Assembly (NCBI RefSeq): GCF_022539505.1
Contig: NC_061508.1
Coordinates: forward strand, 89,507,276-89,571,275
DNA from: Lolium rigidum
Lineage: Eukaryota > Streptophyta > Magnoliopsida > Poales > Poaceae
Length of the DNA stretch: 64,000 nucleotides
Direction of reading: 5' to 3'
Numbering within the stretch: position 1 is the first letter of the stretch; each line of letters begins with the position of its first letter. Under the pieces are notes generated by a model, which was not told the DNA's origin, did not search any database, and saw only the letters and a program-made list of their open reading frames with translations. This document shows positions 1 to 12,211 of this stretch, one piece after another. The position numbers and the translations under genes were made by a program.

Positions 1-941
1 GCCTCCCTTTTATAAAGAAAAGTTACTCCGGATTTGGGCTGTCAGATCCGCACCGCTAAAAATTAATGGACATCTAACTCTACACGTGTCGCAAGGGGAG
101 AGAAACCGGTGGCCCACTACCCCCACTACGCACGAGGATCAAGGAAATGCCTCGATCAATGCGCAAGGTCCAGTCATTTCCTAACTGACAGCGCAGACAT
201 GGGGCGGGCCCAATAGGTCACGTCCCGTCAGTTGCGCTGCAGCGGTTGCCACACCGCTAGTGACATCATCAAAATCACCGGCTCCTCCATGATGAAGCAC
301 CCGAATATTCTCGGAACTCGAAGAAATCTACGATACTCAACTCAGCTATATACAGCCTATACATGACTAGTTCACAGTCATCCACAGGCTCGGGGGCTAC
401 TCCCATCGGGGGCACTGGCCGCGCACCCGATAAAAAGATGGAATCCTCGTCAATAAAAATCATCCAAGAAAGAACGGACCCGAAGGTTCTATCAATACAT
501 GTTCGAGTCCGGGGAATCAAATCTGTGTAGGGTAACATTATTTTGCTCCGGAAGTTAACCAGTTTCGATTCGTCGAGTAAACCTGGGCTCGTTACTTTAT
601 CCCTTACGTACATTCAATTGTTTGTCTTCTTTCGAGCCTATACTCTTTGAAGACCTGATAGATCTAAAAGCATCGAATGATGAAAAGAATTCAAAAAACA
701 TCAACATCAACAACAAGATCCTCGAGTAGTAGAACTTGAGTCTACGCACGGTTGCAAGCATCCGTCCATAGATTCGGGGGCTACTCCCATCGGGAGCGCT
801 GGTCGTGCATCCGATAAAAAAATGACTTCAACTCTACATCAAGCACAAGATTAAACATTCTTCGACCGATCAAGGCATTTAGATGATGGCAACTTTAGTC
901 CCTGCCCGAAGCTTTTCTTCGACCAGTCACTCGAGGGCTAC
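1..941 (+). mobile_element. 3' internal spacer of a Gypsy-type LTR retrotransposon
   Basis: This non-coding stretch precedes an LTR. It contains two copies (about 388-440 and 774-825) of a motif reading CTCGGGGGCTACTCCCATCG followed by a GC-rich word and 'ccgataaaa'. It ends in a polypurine-tract-like GAGGGCTAC directly before the LTR. The same motif occurs in opposite orientation at 48.9-49.1 kb inside another Gypsy element, so the two belong to related families. No gag or pol coding sequence is visible, and the left part of the element lies outside the window. Confidence 0.6.
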
Positions 942-1680
942 TGATGTGGGTATTAACCTTTGGGTACCCGACATTAACCTACCTCCTCTGGCCCAAGAGG
1001 GGGCCATGAGAATCACTGCAGCCCAAGATGGACCAATACATCGGTTGCAACGATGGAAAGATGGAAGGAGACGGATTCTTGACGGACAAGGAAAGGAGAC
1101 ATCGATCAAGGGAAAGATAGATTAGATCTTACATGTAACCTAGTCAAATCCGTGCAGAACTCTCGGGACGTGGCCTTCTACATAAAGGCTAGGAGAGAGC
1201 CTGGCGGATCCTACCCTCACAATCACATACAATCCCTCATACACCAAACCCTAGAAACCTTGCCTCCCGGTGAGATCGCCACCACCGTCAACCCTAAGCT
1301 CCTCATGTGGGCATTGCCGAGGAGTCCCCTCGTCATTTACCACTTCGGCTTAACCTAGGCAGGGTTATGGACGCCACTAGTTATCTTCAGGACTCTTAGT
1401 CCAATTTGTATCTTGTTCGTACTCGGGCGTATTTGGCTTTCTGTATGATTTAGATCTTTGTATTTTATATTTGTTTCTTGACTCGTTGGAGTCATTGTTG
1501 TAATATATATGTTTCGTGTGTGGTATATTGGTAATGTAATTGCTTGTAGTAATTCCTCTTGCATCACGTGTGTGATTTGTCGCGCACGTCGTGCAGGAGG
1601 ACGTCTCAGAATCGATATCGTGCGGATTTTGGCGGATTCGCTGGAATACTCATGCTACCGATTTGGGGCCGTCACAATCA
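942..1680 (+). repeat. 3' LTR of the Gypsy-type element
   Basis: The boundary follows the PPT-like GAGGGCTAC. The LTR would start TGATGTGGG and end ...GTCACAATCA, giving TGAT/ATCA inverted ends and a length of about 739 bp. The right boundary could instead be four bases earlier (..GTCACA). The matching 5' LTR and the target duplication are outside the window, so a solo or truncated LTR cannot be excluded. Confidence 0.5.
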
Positions 1681-2183
1681 AAACCATATGAGAGCATCTG
1701 AATATGTCAAACTTCATATGTTTTAGAGCGTTAGTCGAAACAGAAATAGCCCATTTAATGAATTACCCAATAAAACGCCAATATTATTCAACTTAGCAGA
1801 AATTTATAGCATTGAAAATGATTTTTTTTGGAACAACTATTAATACCTGGCGAGTCAAGGTTCACTGCCGCCTTGCGACACATCGCCTTGGATATGGAAT
1901 CCTCATCCGTAGCTGAGGCTCCATCAGCACCCACCCATTGACGCGTACTATGCCGAGACAACTGTCACAGAGGCAGGCCGTGGCACATAGCCGAAACACC
2001 CCCACGGGAGGGAGGTGGCGATGCAGGCCCTCACCCCTCCTCCCAGTGAGCAGCCGATGTTGCCGAAGCAGTAGCAGCAAGGGGCACCTCCTCGGTGGTG
2101 AAGCAGGGGGCGTCTGTGAAAATCGGCACCCCTCGCCCAGCTAGGTCATCCTGTTCTACAGCGCACGCTTCCAGCCTGCATTA
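1681..2183. other. Unclassified intergenic sequence
   Basis: About 500 bp with no supported gene. The first part is AT-rich, the second part (about 1850-2150) is GC-rich and looks like decayed repeat. Short open frames here show no recognisable domain. Confidence 0.4.
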
Positions 2184-2461
2184 GACTAGTCATAGTGGGA
2201 AGTAACATAGAGTAGTAACATGCACATGTTACTACTCTATGTTAGTACCTTCATAGTGGTTAGTAACATCAAAGTAGTATCATACAGTATATGTCTTCAT
2301 TAATTAGCTTATAGACTCATTGTATCTTGAAAAGTGTGATGTTACAGTAACTAGCTATGTTACTCCATCATCCTCTCTCCTCATTAACTCACTGCCACAT
2401 AAGCAAATTTGCTGAATTGAACACTTAATTACTAGTGAAGTTACTCCCACTATGAGTAGTC
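2184..2461. mobile_element. MITE with TTA target duplication (Tourist/PIF-Harbinger type)
   Basis: The 278-bp element has 16-bp terminal inverted repeats, GACTAGTCATAGTGGG on the left and the complement of CCCACTATGAGTAGTC on the right (one mismatch). It is flanked by TTA on both sides (2181-2183 and 2462-2464), the 3-bp duplication expected of PIF/Harbinger elements. Near its left end it contains a perfect 20-bp inverted repeat around a 2-bp centre (2203-2244). There is no coding capacity. Confidence 0.8.
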
Positions 2462-2464
2462 TTA

Positions 2465-3137
2465 GCAGAGCTGGATAGCCAACCAAACTCGGTCCTATTG
2501 AACGATGATACGCCCATCCATTTGGCAGGACAATACAGATCCAGACCGATCTGGTGGTCCTGTCACTGGTCTCGTGGCTATGGCTATCATGTTGAGTTCA
2601 CCGCCAGAATATGTGTTGAGTTAGCGCTCGACAGTATCGTTGTCAACCCGGGTGACGCAGCAGCATCTCTATGGCAACTCCAGAACGGTACAAATGGCCC
2701 TTGGATTGCTGGTGGGCGCAGGACGACATGGACACGGGACCAAGAGTAACGTCACGATTCGTTCAATCGGTCAGCAGTTGGTCGACCTTTGGGGAGAGAT
2801 TAACGTCGTCACTCTCGAGCCGAACACGTTAGATAACGTACGTGAGCTCGACATGCGTGATCGAGTACGTGAATACCAAGCTGGCTCACCCTCTCCACCT
2901 TGAGCATGATTGAGCCGAGCCGAGCAATGAACGTCTGACGTGGCCGCTGCTTGACGCGACACGCGGCCTCTCGATTTCCTGGCCGTCGGGCATCCCACAT
3001 GGACGCCACCAACTTCTCCGTGCTGCCGTGGCCACCTGAATGCATGATTAATGTAGCCCAGTCGCTGTCGATACGCCACTAATTCGCTTGCTTCCTCATC
3101 CAATCCAAGAGTTCCCAGCTTGCCACTTCGAGCTCCA
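2465..3137. other. Upstream region of the transporter gene
   Basis: Non-coding sequence between two MITEs, of mixed composition, becoming GC-rich around 2930-3010. It may contain the distal promoter of the gene starting at 3527. No convincing TATA box was seen in it. Small open frames on both strands overlap one another and carry no recognisable domain. Confidence 0.4.
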
Positions 3138-3140
3138 TAA

Positions 3141-3439
3141 AGCCTTGTTTGGTACTAGTGTTTCAGTGGGGATTAGTGGGGATAATACTTGCAGAGTATT
3201 GGGTGAATCACTGTTGTCACCCAATCCCCACAAAACCCCATCTCCAATCCACTAGGTAGGGGTAGAGTATTGGGGATTGAAAAAATTACACTAAAATTTG
3301 GGGAAAAAGTGGGGATAAGTGGGGATTAAACTCTCGCATACTCTAGCACCAAACATTCATTGAGGATAAGTGGGGATTTAAAGTTTGGAGCGGATTATCC
3401 CCGCTAATCCCCACTAAAACTCTAGTACCAAACAAGGCC
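3141..3439. mobile_element. Tourist-like MITE in the proximal promoter
   Basis: The 299-bp element has ends AGCCTTGTTTGGTACTAG and the complement of CTAGTACCAAACAAGGCC, one mismatch at the first base. It is flanked by TAA on both sides (3138-3140 and 3440-3442). The interior carries many GTGGGGAT words in both orientations. It ends 87 bp before the start codon of the transporter gene, so it lies in or next to its core promoter or 5' leader. Confidence 0.85.
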
Positions 3440-3526
3440 TAAGAGGACGACACCGCGAAGACGAGACCACCACACGCACGCACGCCTCAAACAGCGAAGC
3501 TTTTGATCGACCGATCATCCCTGGCC

Positions 3527-6500
3527 ATGGCCAAGCACGGCAGCTTCTCCGGGAGCTCGCCAGAGGACGACGACACTGAGACGCCACTGCTGCTGCCCGT
3601 TCACCGCGACGAAGCCGCGACCACGGCAGCTGGCCGACGTCAGGCGTCGCCGCTCCTGAAGGCTCTGCTTGCGCACAGGTACCCGGCGATCGCGTCGGGC
3701 CCCGCGGCGTGCGCGGCCGTGTGCGCGCTCGTGGACCTGGGCGGCGCGGCGCCGACGAACATGCTGGGCGTGCTAGCGTGGGTGTTCCTGTGGTGGGTCA
3801 CGGACGCCGTGCCCCTGGCCGTGGCGTCCATGGCGCCCCTGTTCCTCTTCCCGGCCTTCGGCATCTCCTCCGCCGACACCGTCGCCAAGGCCTACATGGA
3901 CGACGTCATCGCCCTCGTCCTCGGCAGCTTCATCCTCGCCCTCGCCATCGAGCGCTACCACATCCACCGCCGCCTCGCTCTCAACGTTGCGCCCTATCTA
4001 TCAACTAACTTTCCCACCGCATAGAATTCTTGGCCCCTAAACTAAACTGATCAACACGCATTGCACGTTGCAGATCACGGCGCGGTTCTGCGGGGACCCG
4101 GTGCGGCCGTCGCTGCTGCTGCTGGGGATCACCGGCACCACGGCGTTCGTCAGCATGTGGATCCACAACACGGCGTGCACGGTCATGATGATGCCCGTGG
4201 CGACGGGGATCCTGCAGCGGCTCCCGCGGGAGCGGGACGGCGGCGCAAGCCAGGAGGAGGACGAGGTGCGGCGGTTCTCCAAGGCGGTGGTGCTGGGCGT
4301 GGTGTACGCGTCGGCGATCGGCGGGATGGCCACGCTCACGGGCACCGGCGTCAACATCATCCTCGTGGGGATGTGGTCCGCATACTTCCCGGAGCAGGAG
4401 CCCATCACCTTCAGCTCGTGGATGACCTTCGGCCTACCCATGGCGCTGGTCCTGTTCGTGGCGCTCTGGGTCACTCTCTGCCTCGTGTACTGCTCTGACA
4501 GCACCGGAAAGGCACTCTCGGCCTACCTCGACAGGGGTCACCTCAGAAGAGAGCTCAGCTTGTTAGGTACGTTTCCTTGTCTTCTTTTTCAGTAGTCTTT
4601 TCTAATCTCCCGGTCCTCTTTCATTCACAACATATATAGAATTCTTACACTGGAGTATTGTTACAACAATGCTACATTTACGGGATCTGGGTTACAAAAT
4701 TCCGTAAACGTAGGGTATTGTTATTAGCTGTCCTGCTAAAATTAAGTGCCTTAGAGCAACGGACTTTTTTCCCCCTTCAGAGAATAGGCAAACATCATAC
4801 ACACCCCGGCAATTCTAAAATAGTAACAGCTTTCGAGCAACTGACATTCTTTTTTTCTTTAGAAAATATAAGCAAACAACGTGCACAACGCGGCAATTCC
4901 ACCGTGCACGCTATCTAGAGCACATGTTTCACATGTCGGTTTGTTGCTCCAAAAGCCATTCCATTTTGTTTCACCAAGTTTCGTCAGGTAAAAAGCTACA
5001 CTTATTGACACGCAATAAAGCGTGACAAAATAATGCACGATAGGGTATACAATAGAAAGAGGTTTCTCGTACATTGAAGCTAGGCCAATTTGGTTCAGCC
5101 TTCCTCGGGGAAACCCCACCTCGGAAAGAAACAAATCGTTTGCCTAGAGAGGGTGTAGCGATAACCGAAGCTGATTGTACTAGAAACTTGAAATCTTGTA
5201 TATGTAACTGGCCTTGGAATGCCGGACTTTCTTCTTCTTATCTGCAAGTAAACTTGTTTACTGCTATACTTACTTGCCCCAGAAATTGCGGGTTTGAAGT
5301 TTCAGTTCCACTAGTCTTCGCTAGAAACAACAAATCCAATCGTCCAAGGTGATCCATAGTAGTCTGATGATATACTAACTTGTATGATAGGTCCGATGGC
5401 TTTCGCAGAGAAGATGGTCTTGGCCGTGTTTGGGGTACGTACAAGTTCGATCTAGCTTTTATGACACCCTTTTTGTTCAGAAGATAACATCAACAAAGGG
5501 TTTAATTTCTGCCACATGATATGGAAACTAATAAGTTGCTAAATCAAGAAATACATATTTATTTCCAGGGTTTAATTGTGCTATGGATGACTAGAACCCT
5601 AACAGAGGACATCCCTGGGTGGGGAATTCTCTTCCACAATGAAGTTGGGGACGGAACAGTCACTGTAAGTTCATATGATGATCACAAGACTGTTGGGTTC
5701 ATAAGATATGCATATAGCCTTCTATTTCCATATCTCATAGAGAAAATCACTTTTTTGAAATGGAAAAGTTGGGCCTCGCCTTTGCTTCAATTGATGCATT
5801 TATTGCAAAGTTTAGAATACTCAGATTATTGCAATGGTTGATCAACACGGGTTGAGACATGTATCAACCGAAAAATGAAAAGCAACAAAAACTAGCCATT
5901 TTGAAGTCTACTAAGGTGTCACCATCTAGTAGAATTGAAACATATGTCATATGCAAACATTTTCCATAGGTTTCCCCTGATCCACCGGGAGGAGGTAGGA
6001 CCATAGTTCTATCGAGTGCAAAAGGTGTACCCTTTTATTTATTAAAAACAATATTATTTATCCATGTCCATATGGACCAATACAAAGTAGAAACACCAAC
6101 GCTATTCTATATTTAATGTTATTTGTAATCCCATTTATCCAATTACCAAACACATTGGTAATATTTAATGGTTGGGGGTATATTATATGAGAATTATACA
6201 GGCAAAATGACATGAGAGAAACAAGTGTTGTATGGTCTCCATTAAGTCACAAAAGCAACACCTTTGACACCCATTCCAATCCCATTTGGCTAGATTATCT
6301 TTTGTTAATAAGACTTTATTGTGAAGGAACCACATGAAAATTTTAATCTTAAGCTGGATTTTTAATTCCAAATGTATTTGTGTAAGAATCGTCTCTGGCC
6401 GTTCATTAGGTCCAAGTATATAGACTTAACAGTAATTAGGCCCTTGGATGTGAGATTCCAAATAAATTTGTCTGAATTGTTTGAAAGTTGTACAACCACT

Positions 6501-8379
6501 AATCGCTGACATAAATGTAACCATTATATATGTTTGTTAGTTAACGCTCCTCTGAAGCCAATATTCAATGGCTTTGAGCTAGAACATTTGCAACCACGAC
6601 ATATTTGTCTTTGTACAATGTTATATAATGCCGGTATTTTTGTGCTAGCGATGTATCACCGAGCCAAATATCTTCCCAAAACGTACCGTCAGCCCATCTC
6701 CTATTTTGAAAGAGCTTTTGTAAAATAAATCTTTTTAACCCACATAAGACCTTTCCAAACATGAGAATCCGTTGGTTTTTCATCAACTTGCGCCAATTGT
6801 TGCCACATTCCTTCTTCTAAGTAGTTTAAATAGCTTTTTACTAATTAAGTAGACACTTAAAAAATGTAGCATCTATATCTAATTCCTCAAAAATACCTAG
6901 TGATCTTTGGATGACATATAATATTCCCCTTTGATAACCTATTCTTCATCTTATTATCATCACTTTGCGAGAAGAATCTTGACATGAAGAAATGCTTTCC
7001 TACCCCTTTAGGTATTTCAAGAAAAAAATCATAAACATTGGTAAACTAGTTAAGACAGAATTAATAAGGACCAAACGGGTTCATAAGAGAGTAACTTGCT
7101 TTGCCAACATCCTAGTTTTGCAACAAAATGACTCTCTATTGGATTTAATTGTAGTTTCCCACTATGGATAGGTATCGAAAAGGTGAAGAACCAGACTCAG
7201 GGCCAAAAATATGCTGATTTTCCATATATATCTTTTGGTTTTCCGAAACAAAAAATCTCACTCTAGTGGAAATGTATATTTTTAGTCTGAGTTACCCGAA
7301 TATGCACAAAATTAGCTTCATATTAACAACCTTTTCTAGACCATGCTCCAAAAAAGTATGATATCATTAACATATTGCAAAATAGAAATCCCTCGCTCGA
7401 TCAAATGAGATATGAGACTTCCAACTTAATCGTTCTCTTTTGCTCGAGCAATACATATATTCAATATATCAACAACAATATTTAAAAATATTGGAGACTA
7501 AGGATCACCTTGTCTCGGCCCTTTCTTTTGTTAGTGGCCGATATCCTCGTTCACACTTATTACCATAATGGCGCCTTGCACAGTTTTATTAGTCTAGTCG
7601 CACCATTTAGGACCAAATCCCTTTGCGTGTAATACTTGCTGTGAAAAGGACTATGTTACTTTATCACACGAATTTTCAAAATAAATTTTGAAAAGCACTC
7701 CATCTAGCTCCTCACGATGAAGCTTATCAGTTTTGCACAAAATCACTTGCAATGCAGATCATGATGGCCACGTTGCTGTTCATAATCCCGAACGGGAAAA
7801 GCGAGGGAGAGAAGCTTATGGACTGGAACAGGTGCAGGAAGCTGCAGTGGAACATCGTCCTCCTCCTCGGCGCGGGCTTCGCCATCGCCGACGGCTTCAG
7901 GACCAGCGGCCTGACCAACATCCTCTCGGATGGGCTCAGGTTCCTCGAGGGCGCGCCGGTAATGGTGATCGTGCCCGTGGCTTGCATTTTTAGTGGGGTC
8001 ATCACGGAGTTCACCTCCGACGACGCGACTGCGACGCTGGTGCTGCCTCTGTTTGCTGAACTGGCCAAGTCTATCGAGGTGCACCCGGGGCTGCTCATGA
8101 TCTCCGGCGCTGTTGGGGCTCAGCTGTCGTACTTGTTCCCCACCGGATCACCCTCAAATATCGTTGGGTTCAGTACCGGATACATTACCATCAAGGATAT
8201 GGTGGCCACAGGGTTGCCACTCAAGGTTGCTGGAGTTGCAGCTCTGACGATCTTGCTACCAACACTAGGTACCTTCACATAGTACCGTCAGGAGTTAGTC
8301 CGTTCATCAGTAACTAAGTGATTATTTCTTACATAATGCAGGATCTGTGATTTTTGGGGGCAAGGACAACAAAACATAG
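3527..8379 (+). CDS. TDT: Tonoplast dicarboxylate transporter-like protein (SLC13/DASS family)
   Basis: Member of the SLC13 (divalent anion:sodium symporter) family, closest by recall to plant tonoplast dicarboxylate transporters, which move malate and related acids across the vacuolar membrane. Six exons: 3527-3985, 4074-4566, 5391-5434, 5569-5664, 7758-8268, 8342-8379. All introns are GT-AG and all phases agree, giving 546 residues. The ATG at 3527 was chosen because the open frame upstream begins only with a TTG. The N-terminus is hydrophilic and holds an acidic dileucine-type ETPLLL (residues 18-23), consistent with vacuolar sorting. About a dozen hydrophobic segments follow. Family signatures are TLTGTGVN (about 240-247) and [11 protein letters not shown] (about 492-502), the regions equivalent to the substrate-binding loops. 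A 40-residue 'GEKLMDW...[12 protein letters not shown]' block opens the last large exon. A MITE lies just upstream and a LINE fills intron 4. The frame is intact, so the gene is probably functional. Confidence 0.9.
4754..4915. repeat. Diverged tandem duplication in intron 2
   Basis: Two units of about 81 bp (4754-4834 and 4835-4915) share GAGCAAC..GAC, a T-rich run, a 'gcaaacaa/catc' section and CGGCAATTC. They are clearly related but diverged. They lie inside the 824-bp second intron of the transporter gene. Confidence 0.55.
6040..7735 (-). mobile_element. 5'-truncated, decayed LINE inside intron 4
   Basis: On the minus strand, translated fragments read as plant LINE reverse transcriptase: near 7700 a 'DGVLFKI.FE' (RT block A-like) segment, then GRDKVILS, then 'CIARAKEND' and '[10 protein letters not shown]' (the F/YxDD region, here VNDI). 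After that come an '[16 protein letters not shown]' segment (6600-6700) and a zf-RVT-like '[24 protein letters not shown]' segment with CCFCD...HLFLSCHF (6183-6371). Several stops and frameshifts interrupt it. A T-rich stretch near 6040 would be the complement of the 3' tail. The 5' truncation lies about 20 bp before exon 5 of the host gene. Confidence 0.75.
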
Positions 8380-9439
8380 GTACCTGAATGCGAAGTTTTG
8401 GAACCTTTCTGCCTTAGGGCCACTTTTTTTTAGGCTTATGCTTATAGAGAAGCTGGCTTATGGATTATGGTGGGGAGAAATTTCGGTGTGGAGTAGCTAT
8501 GAGAAACTGTCTTAGACCCTTCTTTTCGGCTTATGAAAATTAAGCTTATATTTTATGTTGTGTTGTGTAAAGACCGTAAAGCCCCTAAATTTAATCGTGC
8601 CTTTGTCAATACAAAATATATTGTTTTACACATATATAAGAAAGAAAATGAGAACCAGGCCATTCTTGTGATGACATTCTATGTAAAATGGTCATAACTG
8701 AACAAATTTGCAATGCTTACACTATAGTTTACAAAATAAAATTATCAAACAACGACATGTGCAGGTTTCTGAATTGCATTACACATGATCAAATTGCATC
8801 CATACAAACACGGTGAGGCACTGGTCCAAAGTTTGCACTCCACACATCACAATTTTCACAAAATCTAACTCAGAGTAGAGGTGGTCGAGCTGTACTGGAG
8901 GGCAAGATGTAGAGGTGGTCCTGGATTGACGGCGAGCAAGATGTCGACCGGCAGCGGCGTATGGTCTGAGATCCTCGACAACAACACCGGAACACCGGTC
9001 CACGCTGCAAATGTAGAGGCAGCCGCGAGCGGGCGGGGAGGTAGCGGGAGAGGCTGCGAGCGGGCGGCGGAGGTGGGGTAGGCGGTGGTGGAGCGGCAGC
9101 GGTGACAAACCCTAGTGACGCGGCATGTCTTCCCGATGCGGAAGAGGCTCGCTACGGTAGGTGTGTGGTGGGTATCTTTTCCTTTTTTTCTCCTGTTTTA
9201 TTTCCATGGCTGTCCGTTTTCTCAGATAGAGTGACATTATGCCGTAAAATGTACCGAACTGGAGGGGCAGGTTGGCATACCCCTTCGGTTCCCTTAGCTA
9301 GATGCTCAGGAAACTGCTTTGGGCCAGTTTGTGCAATTGCACTACAAAAGTGGCTTCTTGGTGAATACAAGCCTAGATTAAGTTAGAGAGTTGTTTTGGG
9401 CTTCAACTGGCTTCAGTTGTGTTTGGCATCTAGAAGCAG
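8380..9439. other. 3' flank of the transporter gene and target of a LINE insertion
   Basis: No supported gene. 8380-8800 is AT-rich and may include the transporter's 3' UTR. A segment near 8414 (GGGCCACTTTTTTTTAGG) weakly resembles the complement of a segment near 12230-12250 (CATAAGAAGTGACCCGG). If the LINE is removed, this could be a decayed DNA element with inverted ends, but similarity is too weak to claim it. Confidence 0.35.
9428..9439. repeat. Left target-site duplication of the LINE
   Basis: ATCTAGAAGCAG here is repeated exactly at 12212-12223, immediately after the LINE's poly-A tail. Confidence 0.85.
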
Positions 9440-12211
9440 TTGTGTTTGGGATCTCTGTGGAGAGGAGGTGACCAAGGCGGTCCTCCGTATCTTGAGTGGC
9501 GAAGATAGCCCGGAGGGGATTAACAAGACCTTTATTGTTCTCATTCCGAAAGTGGCTTCGCCGGAGGAGCTAGGACAATTCAGACCCATCAGTCTCTGTA
9601 ACGTTATTTACAAGATTGCTTCTAAAGTACCGGCGAATAGGCTCAAGATGATCTTGCCTGAAATCATTTCAGAGGAACAGTCTGCCTTTGTCCCAGGGCG
9701 TTTGATCACGGACAATATCATTGCAGCATATGAGTGTCTACACTTCATGAAAAGGAATGGTGCTCAAGTGCATCAACATTGTGCACTGAAGTTAGATATG
9801 AGGAAGGCCTATGACCGTGTTGAGTGGTTGAGTGGTCTTACCTCAGGGCAGTGATGCTGAAAATGGGTTTGCATCGCAGGTGGGTGGAGCTAGTTATGAG
9901 CATGGTTTCATCGGTCTCTTTTTCTGTCCTCTTCAATGGTGCGCCTCTGGAGAGTTTTCAGCCTTCGAGGGGCCTTCGACAAGGCGACCCTATTTCCCCC
10001 TATCTCTTCCTTCTTGCAGCAGAGGGCCTTTCGGGCCTCCTAAAACAGAGTCATCATTCATCGCACCTCCATGGGATCAAGGTGGCACCTTCAGCGCCAG
10101 CTGTTAACCACCTCCTTTTTGTTGATGATAGCCTGATGTTTGTTAAGGCAAGTGATGAGGGTGCAATGCAAGTGAATACTATTCTGGAGAAATACTGTAA
10201 TGCCTCGGGACAGCGTGTGAATCTGGATAAATCTTTGATTTTTTCCAGTAAGGGCTGCACGGAGGCAAGAAGACAGTCGGTAAAAAACATTATGAACGTC
10301 CCTAATGAGACCCTTAATGAGAAGTATCTGGGTATGCCATCTGGCGTGGGGAAGTCCAAGAATGGTGCTTTCAAGTATCTAAAAGATCGCATGTGGAAGA
10401 AGATATATGGATGGTTGGAACAACTTCTAGCTGCGGCAGGGAAGGAGGTTCTTATCAAGGCTGTGGCCATGGAGATTCCAATTTTTTCCATGTCTTGCTT
10501 CAAGCTACCTAGAGGCCTGTGTGAAGCCATCAACGCAATGCTCAGGAGCTTCTGGTGGGGCAGCAAGGATGGGAAACGAAAGACCTGTTGGGTGTCATGG
10601 GAAACAATGTGCTTCCCAAAATTTTCCGGTGGAATGGGCTTCCGCGACATCGAGATTTTCAATATTGCTATGCTTGCGCGCCAAGCCTGGAGCATACTTC
10701 AGAACCCGGATGCCTTGAGCTCTCGTATTCTGAAGGCGGTGTACCATCCATCTTCTGACTTCCTTGAGGCGCAGCTTGGCTCTCACCCATCTCAGGTTTG
10801 GAGGGCGATCGTGGAGGGGAGAGACGCTATGCAGTAAGGCCTCATTAGAAGGATCGGCACAGGGGAGAACACGCATGCATGGAACCAGAATTGGCTGCCG
10901 CGTGATCATATGCTCCGGCCTCTTGCTTGCCTAAAGGCTGACGGTGAGCCCCCGGTGCGGGTGTCAAGCTTTATTGATACCACGACGGCGACGTGGAATA
11001 CTGAGCTACTCTGTACATGGTTTCTTCCCATGGACGTGGAGGTGATCAAATCCATTCCCCTATCTACTTGTCATTTCAATGACAGATAGGCATGGCATTA
11101 TGACAAGAAAGGGGTGTTGACTGTGAGGTCCATGTACCATCTCCTAGTCAATACGAAGAAGCGAAGGGAGGATTGGCTCGATGGCAGAAGTGCAAGCTCA
11201 GATACCAGGAGAGACAGTATGGCATGGCGCAGGCTATGGTACGCAAAAGTGCCACCGAAGATACGCGTTTTCTTGTGGCGGCTGGCGCACCAATCCATCC
11301 CTACGGCGGATGTTCGCTGCCGAAGGAATATGGCTTCGTCGAGTGCATGCTGCCTGTGCGGGGTGGCTGATTCCTGACGTCACTCACTTATCGATTGTGC
11401 AGCTGCCCGGTGTGTATGGGCTTTGGCCGACGAAGGTGTTGTGGAGCATCTGTCTAGGACTGATACTCCTTTGGCTAGACTATGGCTGGCGGAGACGACA
11501 GAGACCCTCTCGCAGGACGATTTCACCCGCGTGGCCATCACGATGTGGGCGATATGGTATGCGAAGAGGAAGATCATATATGAGGAAGTTTACCAAAGCC
11601 CTCTTTCTACCCATCTGTTCATCGAAGGCTTTCTAAGGGACCTGGCTATCCAGAAGCCGGTCGAGGGAAGAAGGGGAGCTTCGAAGCAGGTGCACCCGAA
11701 GTGGATCCCACCGGCACTAGGATGCGTGAAGCTAAACGTAAATGCAGCGATGCGGAAGTCTTCTCCGGGAGGCGCTGTAGCTGTTGTCTGTAGGGGCGAG
11801 GCGGGTGATTTCATGGGCGCCTCAACTCTGACGCTGGATGGGATCACGGACCCGGCGACTATGGAAGTTGTCGCCTGTCGAGAGGCCATGGGGTTGGCTC
11901 ATGATCTTCTGTTGGATCGAGTGACGGTCGCGTCTGATTGCTTATCAGTGATCAACGCTATCCACAACAATTTTGCTGGGAGCTTTAGTGTAGTTATTGA
12001 TGAGATTAAGGAAGCGGCGAATTCTTTGTCGTTGGCTTCGTTTAGACATGAGAATAGAGAGTCAAATAAAGTGGCTCATAGACTGGCATGCTCCGCCACA
12101 TCCAGCGGATTGGGACGTCGGGTTTGGTTTGATCAACCACCTAATGGTCTTTATATCAGACACTTTGTCATGAATGAATAAAGTGCCATGTCGTTCCTCA
12201 AAAAAAAAAAA
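9440..12211 (+). mobile_element. 5'-truncated LINE (L1-type) with poly-A tail and target duplication
   Basis: A non-LTR retrotransposon of 2,772 bp starting inside the reverse transcriptase region and ending in a run of about 13 A. It is flanked by an exact 12-bp target duplication (9428-9439 and 12212-12223), the hallmark of target-primed reverse transcription. Coding remains run in order: reverse transcriptase, zf-RVT-like segment, RNase H domain. Preservation is much better than that of the LINE in the transporter intron, so it is the younger insertion. Confidence 0.92.
9466..12181 (+). pseudogene. LINE ORF2 remnant: reverse transcriptase, zinc-binding region and RNase H
   Basis: The RT begins with 'INKTFIVLIPKV...FRPISLCNVIYKI' and 'EQSAFVPGRLITDNI', followed by LKLDMRKAYDRVEW (block A). 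Frame is then lost at about 9825 through an apparent 8-bp duplication (gagtggtt repeated). It resumes with GLRQGDPISPYLFLL and 'LLFVDDSLMF' (FVDD in place of the usual FADD). The open frame stops at 10838, but the same protein continues through further stops near 11088 and 11375. A zf-RVT-like 'YAKVPPKIRVFLWRLAHQSIPT' is at about 11230-11300. The final open stretch (11423-12181) is an RNase H type I fold with MEVVACREAM and VASDC. The first catalytic Asp is replaced: 'KLNVNAAM' where the family has NVDAA. The element cannot encode an active protein. Confidence 0.88.
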
